A stretch of DNA of 64,000 nucleotides from Ardenticatena maritima (GTDB lineage: Bacteria > Chloroflexota > Anaerolineae > Ardenticatenales > Ardenticatenaceae): NCBI RefSeq assembly GCF_001306175.1, contig NZ_LGKN01000006.1:310001-374000 (forward strand), written 5' to 3'. Shown here piece after piece: positions 33,652 to 42,442 of the stretch. The first letter of the stretch is position 1. Each line of letters starts with the position of its first letter. The notes under the pieces were generated by a model. That model had not been told where the DNA came from, did not search any database, and saw only the letters and a program-made list of their open reading frames with translations. The position numbers were made by a program, and so were the translations under genes.

Positions 33652-35153
33652 TGTTCCACTCCTGTGTGGGCTGTGTGCGAGCGAAAACAGGCCACGGCTT
33701 CAATGGCGGATTGCCAGCGGGCATAGGCGGCATCACGCTGATGGTCGTTCCATTCGGGTAGAAAAACGGTTTCGCCTTCAGGGAGCGGCGGGAGCGTCTC
33801 CATACGCCACCAGCCCGCCCCCATACCGGCGAGCAACGCCGCGCCGCGCGCTGCCATTTCGGTGAAGGCGGGACGCACAACGGGCAAGCCGGTCGTATCC
33901 GCAAGAATCTGGCAGGCGATATCACTGCGCGCAATTCCCCCATCTACCGAAAGCCGTTCGATAGCGAGGTCTGTTTCGCGCTGCATCGTTTCGAGAATGG
34001 CGCGCACTTGAAAGCCGATGGCTTCGAGGAAAGCGCGGGCGATATGCGCGCGCGTCGTCCCCAGTGTGAGCCCCAAAATCGTGCCGCGGGCTTCTCGGTC
34101 GTGGTAGGGCACGTTCAAACCGGTGAAGGCGGGCACAAAAACAACGCCGCCGCTGTCGGCGACCTGGGCGGCAAAGCGGCTGACGTCGGCGTCTTCGTCA
34201 AACATGCGGGCATTGGTGCGAAGCCAGCGAATGCCTGCGCCGGTGACGGTGGTATCGGCTTCAAGGCAGTAGGTGGGCGTTTCAGCCAGACGCCAGGCAA
34301 AGTAGGTGTTGACACCGCGCACGTAGGGGGCTTGCTGACCGGTGAAGACATTGACGAACGTGGCTGTGCCATGCGTGCATTTGGCTTGCCCTGGGGCGTG
34401 GGCGCCATGCCCAAACAGGGCGGCTTGTTGGTCGCCCAGCATTGCCAGCACAGGCACCGCCGCCTCACCAATCTGCAAAGCACCGAATTCGTGCACGGTG
34501 GGGCGTGGCGTCGGCAACGCTGTGTGCGGTACGCCCACCCAGTCGAGCAGGGCGTCCCAATACGTGTTGTGTCGGAAATCGTACACCCCCAGCGCCTGCA
34601 CCAGCGAGACATCCATAGCGTGCTCGGCGGGTGTTCCAAGGGCGTGGACGAGATACGCCGCCGAAAGCCCCACCCGCAAACGCCCATCGAGCGCGGCACG
34701 GCGCACGTCGGGTTGGTGGCGCATACGCCACGCCAGGTGCAAGGCGGCGCTGTAGGGTCCGGGGGGATACCCCAGGCGATAATCGGCTTCGCTCAGGAAA
34801 GGCGTTCGCGCCAGTTCGTCCAACAGGGGGATTGTGCGTAAATCCTGCCAGGAGATGGCGTTTGCCAGCGGTTCGCCGCTCTGGGCGTCCCACACAAAAT
34901 CGGTGTTGCGCTGGCAGGCAATGCCGCACGCCACAATTTGCCGGGGGGTTGCGCCCGCCTGTTCCAGGGCGATGGCAATCGCACGGCGCACGCCTTCGGC
35001 GACCTCGTGCGGACGTTGTTCCACGTGGTTGGGATGGGGTGTTTGCCCGTAGAGGGGCTGGTAGCCATAGCCGCGCGGTTGCCCGTCGGTGTCAAGCAAG
35101 AGCGCACGGCTTCCGCTTGTTCCCTGGTCAATTCCGAGGATGTAGGTCTCCAT
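33648..35153 (-). CDS. FGGY carbohydrate kinase, glycerol-kinase-like with altered substrate residue
   Basis: A 501-residue FGGY kinase closest in pattern to GlpK: ILGIDQGTSGSRALLLD at the start, LGDQQAALFG with catalytic-base candidate Asp241, and KCTHGTATFVN. In E. coli GlpK an Arg-Glu pair binds the glycerol hydroxyls; here the same segment reads CQRNTDFVWD, so the Glu is Asn83. A substrate other than glycerol, or a glycerol derivative, is therefore likely. It lies in the GH42/ABC sugar operon, 32 bases after the HAD gene. The ribosome site is poor, so the start is moderately sure. Confidence 0.85.
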   Translation of the reverse strand: METYILGIDQGTSGSRALLLDTDGQPRGYGYQPLYGQTPHPNHVEQRPHEVAEGVRRAIAIALEQAGATPRQIVACGIACQRNTDFVWDAQSGEPLANAISWQDLRTIPLLDELARTPFLSEADYRLGYPPGPYSAALHLAWRMRHQPDVRRAALDGRLRVGLSAAYLVHALGTPAEHAMDVSLVQALGVYDFRHNTYWDALLDWVGVPHTALPTPRPTVHEFGALQIGEAAVPVLAMLGDQQAALFGHGAHAPGQAKCTHGTATFVNVFTGQQAPYVRGVNTYFAWRLAETPTYCLEADTTVTGAGIRWLRTNARMFDEDADVSRFAAQVADSGGVVFVPAFTGLNVPYHDREARGTILGLTLGTTRAHIARAFLEAIGFQVRAILETMQRETDLAIERLSVDGGIARSDIACQILADTTGLPVVRPAFTEMAARGAALLAGMGAGWWRMETLPPLPEGETVFLPEWNDHQRDAAYARWQSAIEAVACFRSHTAHTGVEQ

Positions 35154-35185
35154 AGCGCGTTGTCAGTATCCTTGATGCAAGATGA

Positions 35186-36007
35186 TCAATCGGCGATGGT
35201 ATCCGCTAAAGGCGTTTCGCGCAACAAGTCGGCGAGTTCGGTAATCACATAGGTTGGTTGCACAGGCGAGTGCGCCACTGTTTCGGCGTCGGTTGCGCCG
35301 GTGAGCGTCAACGCCGAGGGCATACCGGCGTCCAGCCCCATACGCACGTCCGTTTCCAGGCGGTCGCCGACCATCAGGCAGGCGTCCGGTGGGCGTTGGA
35401 CAAGGCGCAAGATGGTTTCAATCATGTAGCGCGATGGTTTGCCCACGACCGCTTCGACAGTGCGCCCCGTGCTGGCTTCCAGCGCGGCAATGACGGCGGC
35501 GGCGTCGGGTTGTCCACCGCCGGGCACAGGGCAATAGCGGTCGGCGTTGGTGGCAAAAAAGCGCGCGCCATTGCGCAGGGCGTCGAACCCGATTTGCAGT
35601 TTGCGGTAGTCGAATGTGCGGTCGAAACTGGCGATGACGGCGTCAATACGTTGTGGGTCGTCGCAGAGTTCAAAGCCGGCGGCACGCAGGGTGCGGCACA
35701 ATGGTTCTTCGCCGATGACGAAAAGACGCCCGTTCGGCAGTTCATGCCGCAAAAAATCCACCAGCACAACGGTGGAATTGATCACGTCTTCGGGGGGCGT
35801 CGGGACGCCCAGGCGGGTGAGTTTCTGGGCATACTCTTCGCGTGTGCGCGTGGGGTTGTTGGAGACAAAGAGCACACGCCGCCCATGAGCACGGAGCGCA
35901 TGCAAGGTTTCGCCTGCGGTGGGAAGCAGGGCGTCGCCCAAATAGACCGTGCCATCGAGGTCGAAGATGTAGACGTCGTAGAGGCGTTTCGGCCGACGAA
36001 TGATCAT
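35186..36007 (-). CDS. HAD-IIA (NagD-like) phosphatase
   Basis: A 273-residue HAD hydrolase of class IIA. Motif I is FDLDGTVYLG (nucleophile Asp and acid/base Asp), motif II is VSNNPTRT, the Lys of motif III is in VVGKPS, and motif IV is MVGDRLETD. Members dephosphorylate small phosphates such as nucleotides, glycerol phosphate or sugar phosphates. It overlaps the permease stop as ATGA and precedes the FGGY kinase, which suggests it handles a phosphorylated product of the same pathway or removes excess sugar phosphate. Confidence 0.9.
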   Translation of the reverse strand: MIIRRPKRLYDVYIFDLDGTVYLGDALLPTAGETLHALRAHGRRVLFVSNNPTRTREEYAQKLTRLGVPTPPEDVINSTVVLVDFLRHELPNGRLFVIGEEPLCRTLRAAGFELCDDPQRIDAVIASFDRTFDYRKLQIGFDALRNGARFFATNADRYCPVPGGGQPDAAAVIAALEASTGRTVEAVVGKPSRYMIETILRLVQRPPDACLMVGDRLETDVRMGLDAGMPSALTLTGATDAETVAHSPVQPTYVITELADLLRETPLADTIAD

Positions 36008-36846
36008 TTCACTGCTCCCAGCGTCAACCCGCGAATGAAGTAGCGTTGCAGGGCAAGGAAGACGATGACGGTCGGCAAGGTTGCCAGCAACGCCCCCGCG
36101 ACGATGACCGTCCAGTCGGTAACGTATTGTCCCTGCAAGGTCGCCAGCCCCGCCGTGACGGGTTTGAGCGATTCGCGCTGAATGAGGACGAGCGCCCAGA
36201 GAAAATCGTTGAAAATCCAGGTAAATTCGAGGGTGGCAAGCGCCGCCAACGCGGGTTTGGTGAGCGGGAGCATAATTTGCCAGAAAATGCGGAATTCATT
36301 GCACCCATCAACACGGGCGGCGTCCAGAATGTCTTGGGGGACGGTGCGCATGTAGTTGCGCAAAACGAACGTGCAAAATCCCAGCTGGAATGAGGTGTGG
36401 AAGAGAATGAGCCCCCAGTAGGTGTCATAGAGCCCCAGGGCGTCCGTCAAGCGGAACACCGGCAACAATAAAATTTGGAAGGGGAGCATCATGCCGCCGA
36501 CAAAGACAAAGAGCAGGAAACGGTCGCCTCGAAAGCGGAAACGCGCCAACGCATAGGCCGCCATAGAGGAAAGGAAGAGCGTTCCCACGAGTGAGGGCAG
36601 GGTGATGATGAAGCTGTTGGGCAAATAGCGGCTCAACCCACCGCGCCGCCACGCTTCGACAAAGTTTTGCAGGGTGATGTCGCGCGGCAAGCTCCAAAAG
36701 CCGTATGTCAGAATCTCATTGAACGGACGCAACGCCGTCAGAACGGCACTGATGACGGGAATCAGCCACAACACGGTCATCAGGATGAGCAACGCGTAAA
36801 TGAGCGTTTGTTGCCAAAAACGGCGCTGATGCTGAGACGAAATCAT
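36004..36846 (-). CDS. Carbohydrate ABC importer permease, MalG type
   Basis: A 280-residue inner-membrane permease with six hydrophobic helices. The EAA loop, the docking site for the ATPase, is at AARVDGCNEFRIFWQIMLPL. The N-terminal helix ALLILMTVLWLIPVISAVLTAL is typical for the MalG/UgpE branch. It pairs with the MalF-type permease just upstream (15-base gap). No ATPase gene is in the operon, so it probably uses a shared MsmK/UgpC-like ATPase encoded elsewhere. GGGGAG is about 7 bases before the ATG. Confidence 0.92.
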   Translation of the reverse strand: MISSQHQRRFWQQTLIYALLILMTVLWLIPVISAVLTALRPFNEILTYGFWSLPRDITLQNFVEAWRRGGLSRYLPNSFIITLPSLVGTLFLSSMAAYALARFRFRGDRFLLFVFVGGMMLPFQILLLPVFRLTDALGLYDTYWGLILFHTSFQLGFCTFVLRNYMRTVPQDILDAARVDGCNEFRIFWQIMLPLTKPALAALATLEFTWIFNDFLWALVLIQRESLKPVTAGLATLQGQYVTDWTVIVAGALLATLPTVIVFLALQRYFIRGLTLGAVK

Positions 36847-36861
36847 GAGCAGGCTCCCCTC

Positions 36862-37785
36862 TCAGTATTCCAGTTCATCACGCATGACGATAATCAGGTA
36901 GAAGAAGATGAAGACGGCGCTAATCAGAAAGAGCACGACGGCAATCGCCGAGCCGTAGCCCATGCGGTAGTTGTTAAAGGCTTCGATGTACATGAAGTTG
37001 GCTAACACGTTGGACGAATTGTACGGGCCGCCGCGCGTCATGATGTAGACCAGGTCGAACGCGCGCAAAGAGTCAATGATGCTGATGACGATGACCACGA
37101 TCGTGACCGGTTGCAAAAGCGGCAGAATCACTTTCCAGAAGGTTTGCCACTCGCTTGCGCCATCCACGTAAGCGGCGTCGGCAAGCGTGGGGTCAATACT
37201 TTGCATGCCGGCGAGGTAGAGAATCATCACATAGCCGGTTTGCCGCCAAATACCCGCCACGATAATCGCCCAAAGAACCGTTTTTTCGTTGCTCAACCAC
37301 CCCATGGCGAGATTGTCCAGCCCGACAGCACGCAAGGTGGTGTTGATCAGCCCACCGGCGGGATGATACAGCCAGCCCCAAATCAGCCCGACAACGACGA
37401 GCGAGAGCACCATGGGGGCGAAAAAGGCGACTTTGAAAAACCACGCGCCCTTGATTTGGCGATTGAGGAGCGCCGCCAATGTCAACCCCAAAAAGACGGG
37501 GATGGTGATAAATGCGCCAATCCATTTGAGATTGTTCGTCAAGGATTTCCAAAAAACAGGGTCGTCTAACAGGCGAGCATAATTTTTCAAGCCAATAAAC
37601 GTGGGGGCGGTCAAGCCGTCCCACGATGTAAAACTCAAATAAAACGAGTACAGCATGGGTCCAATCACCCAAACGGTGTAAAGCGTCAACGGCAACGCCA
37701 GAAAGGCATACGGTATCAGGCGCTCGCGAAGGGGTTTCCCACGTTTGGCGCGTGTTTGCTGGGCGGGCAGGGTTGAGACACTCAT
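36862..37785 (-). CDS. Carbohydrate ABC importer permease, MalF/UgpA type
   Basis: A 307-residue permease with six helices and an EAA loop at AAYVDGASEWQTFWKVILPL. The N-terminal sequence YAFLALPLTLYTVWVIGPML matches the UgpA/MalF branch. GGAGGAGTGT stands directly before the ATG at 37785; a longer reading is rejected. It is the third gene of the LacI-controlled operon and would form a heterodimeric channel with the following MalG-type protein. Confidence 0.92.
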   Translation of the reverse strand: MSVSTLPAQQTRAKRGKPLRERLIPYAFLALPLTLYTVWVIGPMLYSFYLSFTSWDGLTAPTFIGLKNYARLLDDPVFWKSLTNNLKWIGAFITIPVFLGLTLAALLNRQIKGAWFFKVAFFAPMVLSLVVVGLIWGWLYHPAGGLINTTLRAVGLDNLAMGWLSNEKTVLWAIIVAGIWRQTGYVMILYLAGMQSIDPTLADAAYVDGASEWQTFWKVILPLLQPVTIVVIVISIIDSLRAFDLVYIMTRGGPYNSSNVLANFMYIEAFNNYRMGYGSAIAVVLFLISAVFIFFYLIIVMRDELEY

Positions 37786-37848
37786 ACACTCCTCCTGAAC
37801 GCGGGGGTATGCAGGCGACGCCCGCATACCCCCTTCTCTTGATGGCGC

Positions 37849-39201
37849 TTATTGCGATTCGGCGAAGATTTCCTGGCGCGCCTTTTCAAGGTCCGCCAGA
37901 ATATCGTCAATGCGATCGGGGTTCGCCCAGAATTCCATGAACCCGTTCATGCCCTTGTCCGCCATGGGCGGCGTCGTGTCGCGGTCGTAGAACTGCGCCA
38001 CGTAATCGGCTTCCTGAATCATCTTGATGCCCTTTTGCTGGACGGGCGTGTACACCGAGATGTCTACGTCGCCGTTGGTGGCGAGGCGTCCCAGCGTGCG
38101 GGCGAAGTATTCCTGCACTTCGGCGGAACCGACGAAGGCGATGAACTCCTTGGCGGTGTCCGGGTGCGGCGCGTTCGCTGGGATGAAGTAGCCATCCGTC
38201 GGCGCGTCTTCGCCAATGGGCACATTGGGGTCAATGATGGGGAAGCGGAAGAAGTCCAGGTCGTTTTCGAGTTCATCCGGGAAACTGTCGCGGATGAAGT
38301 CGCCCATGAGGTACATGGCGGCGTCGCCCTGAATCATGAAAGTCAACGCTTCCTGCCACGAGTAGGCCGAGGCGTCTTCGATGAAGCAGTTGTGGTCGAA
38401 GAGTTGCTTCCAGTAGTCGAACACCTGGCGCACGCGCGGGTCGTCGTAGCGTTCCTTGCCTTCCATCAGGTTGATGTGGAATTCAGGACCATTGACGCGC
38501 ATGTTGATGTAGTCAAACCAGGCGGCCGCCGTCCAGCGATATTTGGTGCCAATGGTGATGGGCGTAATGCCGTTGGCGGAAAGCGTATCACACGCGGCGA
38601 GCAGTTCATCCCACGTTTGGGGCGGGGTGATTCCGTACTGCTCGAAGATGGACGGGCGGTAGTAAATCGCCCACCAGTACCAGGATGTGGGCACGAAGTA
38701 TTGGCGATCGCCGACACTGCTCAACGCCACAAAGCCCTTGGGATAGGACTCCAACCAGCCCTGTTCCTGCCAGACGTCGCTAATGTCCATCACCTGCCCA
38801 TTGTTGACGAAGAAGCGCAAGCGGTTGCCGGCAAACCAGGTCAGCACGTCGGGCGGGCTGGACGAGGTGAGGTAAGCGCGGATGGCTTGCTTGAAGTCTT
38901 CGTGCGCGACAATACTGTGAATGACTTCGACATCCGGATGCTTTTCCTTGAACATTTGGACGAGTTCTTCGTCCGCTTTGCGCGGCGTGGGGTCGCCCAT
39001 GTACGAGTTGTACACAAGGATACGGGTCGGTTTGACAACTTCTTTTTCAACGACTTTGGTGACTTCTTTTTCGATAACAGTCGGTTCGGCGGGTTGCGCT
39101 TCTTCCTGCTGGCCGGTGGATTCACCGCCGCCACAGGCAGCCAGCGCGATGAGCAAGATGCTCAACAATGCAAACAACAGACGACGAGACGAACGGAACA
39201 T
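37849..39201 (-). CDS. Sugar-binding lipoprotein of the ABC importer
   Basis: A 450-residue family-1 extracellular solute-binding protein. The lipobox IALAAC puts the lipidated cysteine at residue 23, so it is tethered outside the membrane. The mature protein starts with an acidic, low-complexity linker, then KPTRILVYNSYMG and the binding-protein fold (TWFAGNRLRFFV, FIRDSFPDELEN). GGAGGAGAATT precedes the ATG at 39201. It is the first structural gene after the LacI regulator and probably sets the specificity of the system. A beta-galactoside is inferred from the GH42 gene. Confidence 0.9.
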   Translation of the reverse strand: MFRSSRRLLFALLSILLIALAACGGGESTGQQEEAQPAEPTVIEKEVTKVVEKEVVKPTRILVYNSYMGDPTPRKADEELVQMFKEKHPDVEVIHSIVAHEDFKQAIRAYLTSSSPPDVLTWFAGNRLRFFVNNGQVMDISDVWQEQGWLESYPKGFVALSSVGDRQYFVPTSWYWWAIYYRPSIFEQYGITPPQTWDELLAACDTLSANGITPITIGTKYRWTAAAWFDYINMRVNGPEFHINLMEGKERYDDPRVRQVFDYWKQLFDHNCFIEDASAYSWQEALTFMIQGDAAMYLMGDFIRDSFPDELENDLDFFRFPIIDPNVPIGEDAPTDGYFIPANAPHPDTAKEFIAFVGSAEVQEYFARTLGRLATNGDVDISVYTPVQQKGIKMIQEADYVAQFYDRDTTPPMADKGMNGFMEFWANPDRIDDILADLEKARQEIFAESQ

Positions 39202-39224
39202 AATTCTCCTCCCATACATACAGT

Positions 39225-39246
39225 TGACCATTGGTCAGCGAGACCA
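39225..39246. promoter_or_regulatory. Cluster of TGACCA half-sites upstream of the sugar operon
   Basis: Two inverted repeats share a half-site: TGACCA-T-TGGTCA (39225-39237) and TGGTC-AGCGA-GACCA (39232-39246). They lie 24 bases upstream of the binding-protein start, in the 103-base gap after the LacI-type gene. They are candidates for control of the operon by that regulator or by another factor. No good promoter was found beside them. Confidence 0.45.
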
Positions 39247-39282
39247 GAACAACAAACATCTTTGACACGTCGGTGTGCCCCT

Positions 39283-39299
39283 GGTGATGCGCTATCACC
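39283..39299. promoter_or_regulatory. Small inverted repeat after the LacI-type gene
   Basis: GGTGAT-GCGCT-ATCACC is a perfect 6-base inverted repeat just after the regulator stop. Without a T run on the minus strand it is more likely an operator or weak hairpin than an efficient terminator. Confidence 0.35.
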
Positions 39300-39304
39300 C
39301 CCTT

Positions 39305-40372
39305 TCAGGTATGTGTTTTGGTGGAAGTGTCTGCTGGTTGCGGTGCGGGTCCGGTGGAATGGCGCACAATCAACTCGGCAGGCAGAACAAGCGCGCGAGT
39401 GATTGGTTCATACCCTTTCATGAGGTCAAACAACAAGCGCGCGGCTTGTTGCCCCATTTGCAATGTTGGCTGGCTGATAGTGGTCAATGGCGGCTCGAAG
39501 GATTCCGCCAGCGGGATATTGTCGAAGCCAATGACAGAGACATCGTCCGGAACACGGTAGCCCGCTTCTTTGAGGTAGCGAATCGCACCAATCGCCATGC
39601 GGTCGTTGAGGGCGAAGATGGCGGTGGGCGGCTCGGGACGATTCATGAGTTCACGCGCCCCCTTGTATCCACTTCGCGAGGTGAAGTCGCCATAGACAAC
39701 AAGGCTGGGCTCAAGCGTGATACCATGTTCGCGCAATGTCCGCTCGATACCGCGCAACCGGTCTTCAACGGCAATCACTGTGTGTTCAGGGCCGCTAATC
39801 ACGCCGATGCGACGATGCCCCAGGCTCAGCAGGTGCAAAGTGCCCAAGCGCGCACCGCCGAGGTCGTCGGCATGCACACAGTAGATGTCGGCGTTGCGCA
39901 CACCATAGCCCAGCACCACACAGGGCAAGCCTTGCTCTTTGAGAATATCTAGCCCCTGTGCGGTGAGTACCGTCTCGACGACAATCACGCCATCTACAAA
40001 ACCTGTGCGCGCTACGCGCTCATAGGCGGAGAGGTCATTGCGCGCACGCCCGGTAGAGAGAAGCAGGGAATAATCGCGTTTGTTGGCTTCGTCATCCACG
40101 CCGGCGATGAATTGAAGCAAATGCGGGTCAGAGAAGAGGTAATCAGCCGTGTAGGGGACGACGATACCGATGACATTGGCGCGGCCACGCGCCAGGGAGC
40201 GGGCGGCTTCGTTGGGGCGATAACCTAACGCCTCGATAGCCGCCTGGACACGCTGACGGGTTTCATCGGCGACACGGGGGTCGTTGTTGATGACGCGCGA
40301 GACTGTTTGGCGCGAGACGCCGGCATGGTCGGCTACATCTTGAAGTGTCACCCGTCGTTTCGATGCGCCCAT
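39305..40372 (-). CDS. LacI-family transcriptional regulator of the sugar operon
   Basis: A 355-residue repressor. The helix-turn-helix is at VTLQDVADHAGVSRQTVSRV with the hinge helix around NEAARSLARG, followed by a periplasmic-binding-protein-like sensor domain (IGIVVPYTADYLFSDP, IFALNDRMAIGAI, VSVIGFDNIPLAES). It would repress the operon until a sugar or sugar phosphate binds. I use the ATG at 40372; the longer reading would begin inside the promoter. A perfect TTGACA promoter and a TGTGA-TCACA palindrome upstream suggest autoregulation. Confidence 0.92.
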   Translation of the reverse strand: MGASKRRVTLQDVADHAGVSRQTVSRVINNDPRVADETRQRVQAAIEALGYRPNEAARSLARGRANVIGIVVPYTADYLFSDPHLLQFIAGVDDEANKRDYSLLLSTGRARNDLSAYERVARTGFVDGVIVVETVLTAQGLDILKEQGLPCVVLGYGVRNADIYCVHADDLGGARLGTLHLLSLGHRRIGVISGPEHTVIAVEDRLRGIERTLREHGITLEPSLVVYGDFTSRSGYKGARELMNRPEPPTAIFALNDRMAIGAIRYLKEAGYRVPDDVSVIGFDNIPLAESFEPPLTTISQPTLQMGQQAARLLFDLMKGYEPITRALVLPAELIVRHSTGPAPQPADTSTKTHT

Positions 40373-40407
40373 GCGCCCCCCTTTGGCTTCGCTCAATACA
40401 CAAGTTG

Positions 40408-40421
40408 TGTGACCGCTCACA
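40408..40421. promoter_or_regulatory. Candidate LacI-family operator for autoregulation
   Basis: On the minus strand the sequence reads TGTGAGCGGTCACA: perfect 5-base arms around a centre with CG, as in many LacI-family operators. It lies just downstream of the expected start of transcription, a good position for a repressor. The inner bases are not perfectly symmetrical. Confidence 0.5.
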
Positions 40422-40433
40422 TGAGATGCGCAC

Positions 40434-40463
40434 AATGTATCACAAAACAGGTTACGTTGTCAA
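40434..40463 (-). promoter_or_regulatory. Promoter of the LacI-type regulator and sugar operon
   Basis: On the minus strand a perfect TTGACA at 40463-40458 and TACATT at 40439-40434 are separated by 18 bases. Transcription would start near 40427, about 55 bases before the regulator start. Confidence 0.6.
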
Positions 40464-40533
40464 GAGGCAAATTGGGCAATTTTTGCAACAGATTTCCCCA
40501 ACGCCTGCATTCGTCTTTTTCACCAGTTGCGAG

Positions 40534-40566
40534 TATACTTTGGGCTCGGCCGCGAGGCCGATTTTT
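40534..40566 (+). promoter_or_regulatory. typA -10 box followed at once by a hairpin and T run
   Basis: TATACT at 40534-40539 is a good -10 box. The expected start near 40546 is followed directly by a perfect inverted repeat TCGGCC-GCGA-GGCCGA and TTTTTT, ending at 40566, some 35 bases before typA. The -35 region is poor. The hairpin with T run looks like a terminator in the 5' leader, so it could be an attenuator or a 5' stabiliser. Confidence 0.45.
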
Positions 40567-40600
40567 TATGCATTGACATGAAGGAATGAGAGCAGGCAGT

Positions 40601-42430
40601 ATGACGACACGACGAACCGACTTGCGCAACATTGCGATTATTGCTCACGTTGACCATGGCAAGACCACACTGGTGGATGCCATGCTGCGGCAAGCCCGCG
40701 TCTTCCGCGAAAACCAGGCGGTGCGTGAGCGTGTGCTGGACTCAAACGACCTGGAACGTGAGCGCGGTATTACCATTCTCGCGAAAAACACCGCCATCCG
40801 ATGGAATGGCGTCAAAATCAACATTGTGGATACACCGGGGCACGCTGATTTTGGGGGCGAGGTGGAGCGCGTCCTCAACATGGTGGATGGTGTGCTGTTG
40901 CTGGTGGATGCGGTTGAAGGTCCGATGCCACAAACACGCTTTGTGCTCCGCAAGGCATTGGAATTGGGGCACAAAGCGGTGGTCGTTATCAACAAAATGG
41001 ACCGCCCGAATGCCCGCCCCGATTGGGTCGTGGATCAAACGTTTGATTTGTTTGTGGACTTGGGCGCGACAGATGAGCAAGCCGACTTCACGGTGGTGTA
41101 TACCAACGCCCTGACCGGGCAAGCCAGCCTGACGCCTGAGGCGCTGGGTCCTGACTTGACGCCGCTTTTTGAAGCGATTCTTGCATTACCCGCGCCAGAG
41201 GTGCGCCCTGAAGAACCTTTGCAACTGCTCGTCACCAGCCTTGACTACGATGATTACAAAGGGCGCATTGCTATCGGGCGTCTGCACAGCGGCACATTGC
41301 GGCGCGCGCAAGAAGTGGCCTTGGGGCGCCCCGACACCGACTTGCGGCGCGGCAAGGTGGCGGAGTTGTTTGTGTTCGAGAATTTAGGCCGCCATGCTGT
41401 GGATGAAGCCGCCGCCGGCGAGATTGTGGCCGTCACCGGGCTTCCCGATGTCCAAATTGGCGAGACGATTACGGATGTGGATACGCCGCGTTTGCTTCCC
41501 CCTATCGCGGTGGAAGAGCCGACTGTGCGTATGGCGTTCATGGTCAATACCAGCCCTTTCGCCGGACGTGAAGGACAATACGTCACCAGCCGCGTCATTC
41601 GCGAGCGTCTCTTGCGCGAGTTGGAGCGCAATGTGGCGTTGCGTGTGGAAGAGACGGAGAACGCGGACACGTTCCTTGTGAGCGGGCGAGGCGAGTTGCA
41701 CCTGGCAATTCTCATCGAAACGATGCGGCGCGAAGGGTATGAGTTTGCTGTGGGGCGTCCACAGGTGATTTACCGGGAAATTGACGGTGTGTTGCATGAA
41801 CCGTTTGAAGAGGTGTTCATCGAGGTGCACGAAGATTTTGTGGGCGCTGTGGTGGAGATGCTGGGGAAACGGCGCGGCCAAATGCTTGATATGACGAGCG
41901 CCGCCCAAGACGGCACGGTTTCATTGCGCTATCTGGTGCCCACACGCGGCTTGCTTGGTTTTCGCAGCCGTTTTCTGACGGCGACACGCGGTACCGGCAT
42001 TTTGCATAGCGTCTTCCATGGCTATCTTCCTTGGGCGGGCGACATGGAAGTGCGCGAAACCGGCTCGCTGGTGGCCTATGAAACGGGTGTGACAACGAGT
42101 TATGCGCTCAACAATGCGCAAGAACGCGGCACATTGTTCGTCGGTCCTGGCGAAGAGGTGTACGCAGGGCAAATTGTGGGGCAGCATTCGCGCCCAGGGG
42201 ATTTGCTCATCAACGTCTGCAAGAAGAAGCATGTCACAAACCATCGGCGTGCTTTTGCCGAAGAAGGTATTTTGCTGACGCCACCCGTCCGCTTCACTCT
42301 GGATGAAGCCATCGAATACATTGGCGATGATGAAATAGTGGAGGTCACACCGCAGAGTATTCGTTTGCGCAAGAAAGAGTTGGATGCTGAAAAGCGCCAG
42401 AAAGCGGCGAAAGCGTTGCGGGCTGGGTAG
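40601..42430 (+). CDS. typA: GTPase TypA/BipA
   Basis: TypA is a ribosome-binding GTPase related to EF-G, needed under stress and at low temperature. The 609 residues start [20 protein letters not shown], with the P-loop at AHVDHGKTT, the G2 region [15 protein letters not shown] and NKMD. Domains III and V follow, and the C-terminal TypA domain contains [16 protein letters not shown] start at 40601, where typical family members begin; another ATG 15 bases upstream sits too close to AAGGA to use it. It is a single-gene unit followed directly by a glycan cluster. Confidence 0.95.
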   Translation: MTTRRTDLRNIAIIAHVDHGKTTLVDAMLRQARVFRENQAVRERVLDSNDLERERGITILAKNTAIRWNGVKINIVDTPGHADFGGEVERVLNMVDGVLLLVDAVEGPMPQTRFVLRKALELGHKAVVVINKMDRPNARPDWVVDQTFDLFVDLGATDEQADFTVVYTNALTGQASLTPEALGPDLTPLFEAILALPAPEVRPEEPLQLLVTSLDYDDYKGRIAIGRLHSGTLRRAQEVALGRPDTDLRRGKVAELFVFENLGRHAVDEAAAGEIVAVTGLPDVQIGETITDVDTPRLLPPIAVEEPTVRMAFMVNTSPFAGREGQYVTSRVIRERLLRELERNVALRVEETENADTFLVSGRGELHLAILIETMRREGYEFAVGRPQVIYREIDGVLHEPFEEVFIEVHEDFVGAVVEMLGKRRGQMLDMTSAAQDGTVSLRYLVPTRGLLGFRSRFLTATRGTGILHSVFHGYLPWAGDMEVRETGSLVAYETGVTTSYALNNAQERGTLFVGPGEEVYAGQIVGQHSRPGDLLINVCKKKHVTNHRRAFAEEGILLTPPVRFTLDEAIEYIGDDEIVEVTPQSIRLRKKELDAEKRQKAAKALRAG

Positions 42431-42442
42431 GTGAGGGCGCTT

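Noticed and set aside
32341-33726. A 461-codon plus-strand open frame opposite the GH42 gene
   Set aside because: It is antisense to a strongly supported enzyme gene and has no similarity to a known family.
37852-39402. A 516-codon plus-strand open frame opposite the sugar-binding lipoprotein gene
   Set aside because: The opposite strand has a lipobox, a ribosome site and operon context; this frame has none.
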